From an uncultured Collinsella sp. (GTDB taxonomy: Bacteria; Actinomycetota; Coriobacteriia; Coriobacteriales; Coriobacteriaceae): a stretch of 7,509 nt of DNA. The translations under genes and the position numbers were made by a program. Positions within the stretch are counted from its first letter, which is position 1. Every line of letters starts with the position of its first letter. Of this stretch, positions 6,949-7,509 are shown one piece after another. The stretch covers positions 1 to 7,509 of the forward strand of contig UQIN01000039.1 of the NCBI GenBank assembly GCA_900541035.1. Direction: 5' to 3'. The notes beneath the pieces are model-generated. The model was not told the origin of the DNA and made no database searches. It was given only the letters and a program-made list of their open reading frames with translations.

Positions 6949-7179
6949 CTAAAGAGCGTCAGGGTCGACGTCGTTCTCGTCTTCCCAAAACAAGTCGTTC
7001 AACGTAACGCGTAGCGCTTTACAGATTGCCACGCACAAATTGAGCGTGGGGTTGTAGCCGCCCGCCTCGATCAGGCCGATGGTCTGGCGCGTAACGCCCA
7101 CGGTTCGGGCCAAGTCGGCTTGCGAAAGGCCAGCCGCCGCGCGCGCCGCCTTCATGCGAAGGTTCTTTTTGCCCGGCAT
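6949..7179 (-). CDS. XRE-family (Cro/C1-type) helix-turn-helix repressor
   Basis: This 76-residue protein is almost entirely one Cro/C1-type helix-turn-helix domain. Residues 9-16 form helix 1. Gly-Leu-Ser-Gln-Ala-Asp-Leu-Ala (17-24) is helix 2, and Val-Thr-Arg-Gln-Thr-Ile-Gly-Leu-Ile-Glu (29-38) is the recognition helix. Gly-Gly-Tyr-Asn-Pro-Thr-Leu (40-46) follows, with Leu-Asn-Asp-Leu-Phe (59-63) closing the fold. It closely matches the small single-domain repressors that sit before a membrane-protein gene and control that operon. The start was set at ATG 7179-7177, with AAAGGA five bases upstream. A longer in-frame start at 7239 would lie upstream of the predicted transcription start near 7221 and is unlikely. 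The tail is acidic (Asp-Glu-Asn-Asp-Val-Asp). It probably represses its own promoter through the repeats at 7201-7288. No sensor domain is present. Confidence 0.9.
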   Translation of the reverse strand: MPGKKNLRMKAARAAAGLSQADLARTVGVTRQTIGLIEAGGYNPTLNLCVAICKALRVTLNDLFWEDENDVDPDAL

Positions 7180-7200
7180 GGAGTTCCTTTCGTAGTAATG

Positions 7201-7288
7201 GACAGATATCCGTTGCAACATGACAGAAATATATTGCATCTATCAGAAGATGTCAACTATATCTGTCATTATGAAAACCATGTCTGTC
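7201..7288. promoter_or_regulatory. Four-half-site symmetric operator around the XRE promoter
   Basis: GACAGA occurs at 7201-7206 and 7222-7227, and its inverse TCTGTC at 7262-7267 and 7283-7288. Both outer and inner pairs share the same centre, 7244.5, and the two copies on each side are 21 bases apart (two helical turns). The inner pair extends to ATGACAGA and TCTGTCAT. CATCT at 7237-7241 and AGATG at 7248-7252 form a further inverted pair on the same centre. One inner site lies at the transcription start and the other just upstream of the -35 box. The XRE repressor encoded downstream is the likely ligand. Confidence 0.65.
7228..7256 (-). promoter_or_regulatory. Promoter of the XRE and membrane-protein operon
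   Basis: On the minus strand TTGACA (7256-7251, perfect) is followed after exactly 17 bases by TATATT (7233-7228, 5/6). The predicted start of transcription is near 7221, leaving a leader of about 40 bases before the ATG at 7179. Such a near-consensus promoter would be strong unless repressed. Confidence 0.8.
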
Positions 7289-7329
7289 ATCGCCATGCAG
7301 ACATACCAATTTCAATTCGCCATTCAAAC

Positions 7330-7366
7330 TTACTCGGACAAAACCGACTCGGGTTTCTCCGAGTAA
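7330..7366. repeat. 37-base imperfect palindrome
   Basis: TTACTCGGA at 7330-7338 is matched perfectly by TCCGAGTAA at 7358-7366. Inward, AAA pairs with TTT (7340-7342 and 7354-7356) and CCG with CGG (7344-7346 and 7350-7352). The arms have two single mismatches, and the centre is at 7348. The core CCGACTCGG also occurs at 6291-6299. No T-run follows, so a protein-binding site or a small repeat element is as likely as a terminator. Confidence 0.5.
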
Positions 7367-7377
7367 ACGTGATTGAT

Positions 7378-7426
7378 AGTCGATCGATGTGCCCGCTCGT
7401 GCGATCAGCATCGTTCGATTTTGTTT
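7378..7426 (+). terminator. Hairpin with T-rich tail, possible terminator
   Basis: AGTCGATCGATG (7378-7389) pairs with CATCGTTCGATT (7409-7420) with one mismatch and one G-T wobble, leaving a loop of about 19 bases. TTGTTT follows the stem. It is shaped like a weak intrinsic terminator on the plus strand, but no plus-strand gene is seen just upstream, so the function is uncertain. Confidence 0.25.
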
Positions 7427-7455
7427 AGTAAAACTAGATCCCTATTAAATAAAAT

Positions 7456-7509
7456 GGCTCTGTTAGACCAGGATTGACATACATGTGTCCCCACGGTGCC
7501 ATATCGTTA
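7456..7509 (+). mobile_element. Possible insertion-sequence terminus or outward promoter at the window edge
   Basis: GGCTCTGTT at 7456-7464 follows an AT-rich stretch and is followed by a perfect TTGACA at 7474-7479. Many insertion sequences, for example in the ISL3 family, begin with GGCTCT or similar, target AT-rich DNA and carry a transposase promoter just inside the end. Only 54 bases are visible, no transposase is seen, and the -10 partner (TGCCAT after 17 bases) is poor. An ordinary promoter is equally possible. Confidence 0.2.

Larger units (their letters stand above)
7291..7509. other. AT-richer intergenic DNA, no gene recognised
   Basis: No open frame here has a ribosome site or recognisable protein. 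The stretch contains a 37-base palindrome (7330-7366), a hairpin followed by T-rich bases (7378-7420) and, from 7456, a sequence that may be an insertion-sequence end or a promoter facing right. It separates the XRE operon from whatever lies beyond the window. Confidence 0.5.

Noticed and set aside
7180..7239. Longer N-terminus for the XRE repressor starting at 7239
   Set aside because: The start would lie upstream of the predicted transcription start near 7221, inside the promoter. ATG 7179 has its own ribosome site and fits the family length.
1..7509. CRISPR array, tRNA, rRNA or phage genes
   Set aside because: No regularly spaced repeats of suitable length, no cloverleaf or ribosomal sequence and no phage-type proteins were seen.

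Overview
The window looks like chromosomal DNA from a high-GC Gram-positive bacterium, most likely a gut actinobacterium of the class Coriobacteriia (Collinsella or a relative). This is inference from GC-rich third codon positions, the LAxTG-type sorting signal, the mix of small PadR, LuxR and XRE regulators, and the look of the proteins. No rRNA, tRNA or marker gene is present to prove it.

Layout: (1) Positions 1-79, minus strand: the first 26 codons of a PadR-family repressor. It has a very good sigma70-type promoter (TTGACG-N17-TATAGT) overlapped by repeated TATAC boxes that look like its own operator. (2) Positions 124-735: about 600 bases without a convincing intact gene. The stretch holds a decayed or unrecognised open frame with coding-like base periodicity (264-593), a nested pair of inverted repeats (558-610) and a plausible promoter for the next gene. 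(3) 736-1740, plus: a 334-residue LuxR-type regulator with a helical-repeat N-terminal part and a C-terminal helix-turn-helix. (4) 1898-6265, plus: a 1455-residue exported surface protein. It has a twin-arginine-like signal peptide, a transthyretin-like N-terminal beta domain, a large unrecognised centre, a probable beta-propeller and Ig-like region, a Gly/Ser linker and an LAGTG sorting signal. (5) 6314-6349: a strong hairpin between convergent genes, probably a shared terminator. (6) 7179 down to 6355, minus: a two-gene operon of a 76-residue XRE-family repressor and a four-helix membrane protein resembling DUF6773. It is driven by a near-consensus promoter (TTGACA-N17-TATATT) inside an array of four symmetric operator half-sites. 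(7) 7291-7509: AT-richer intergenic DNA with two palindromes or hairpins and, at the right edge, a sequence that could be the end of an insertion sequence or the promoter of a gene outside the window.

How the genes may work together: the LuxR gene directly precedes the large surface protein on the same strand. The simplest reading is a regulator controlling an adhesin-like or otherwise surface-displayed protein. The XRE and membrane-protein pair is a separate, self-regulated unit transcribed toward it. The most distinctive thing visible at base level is the four-half-site operator around the XRE promoter. All four GACAGA/TCTGTC copies are placed symmetrically about one point, with 21-bp steps on each side.
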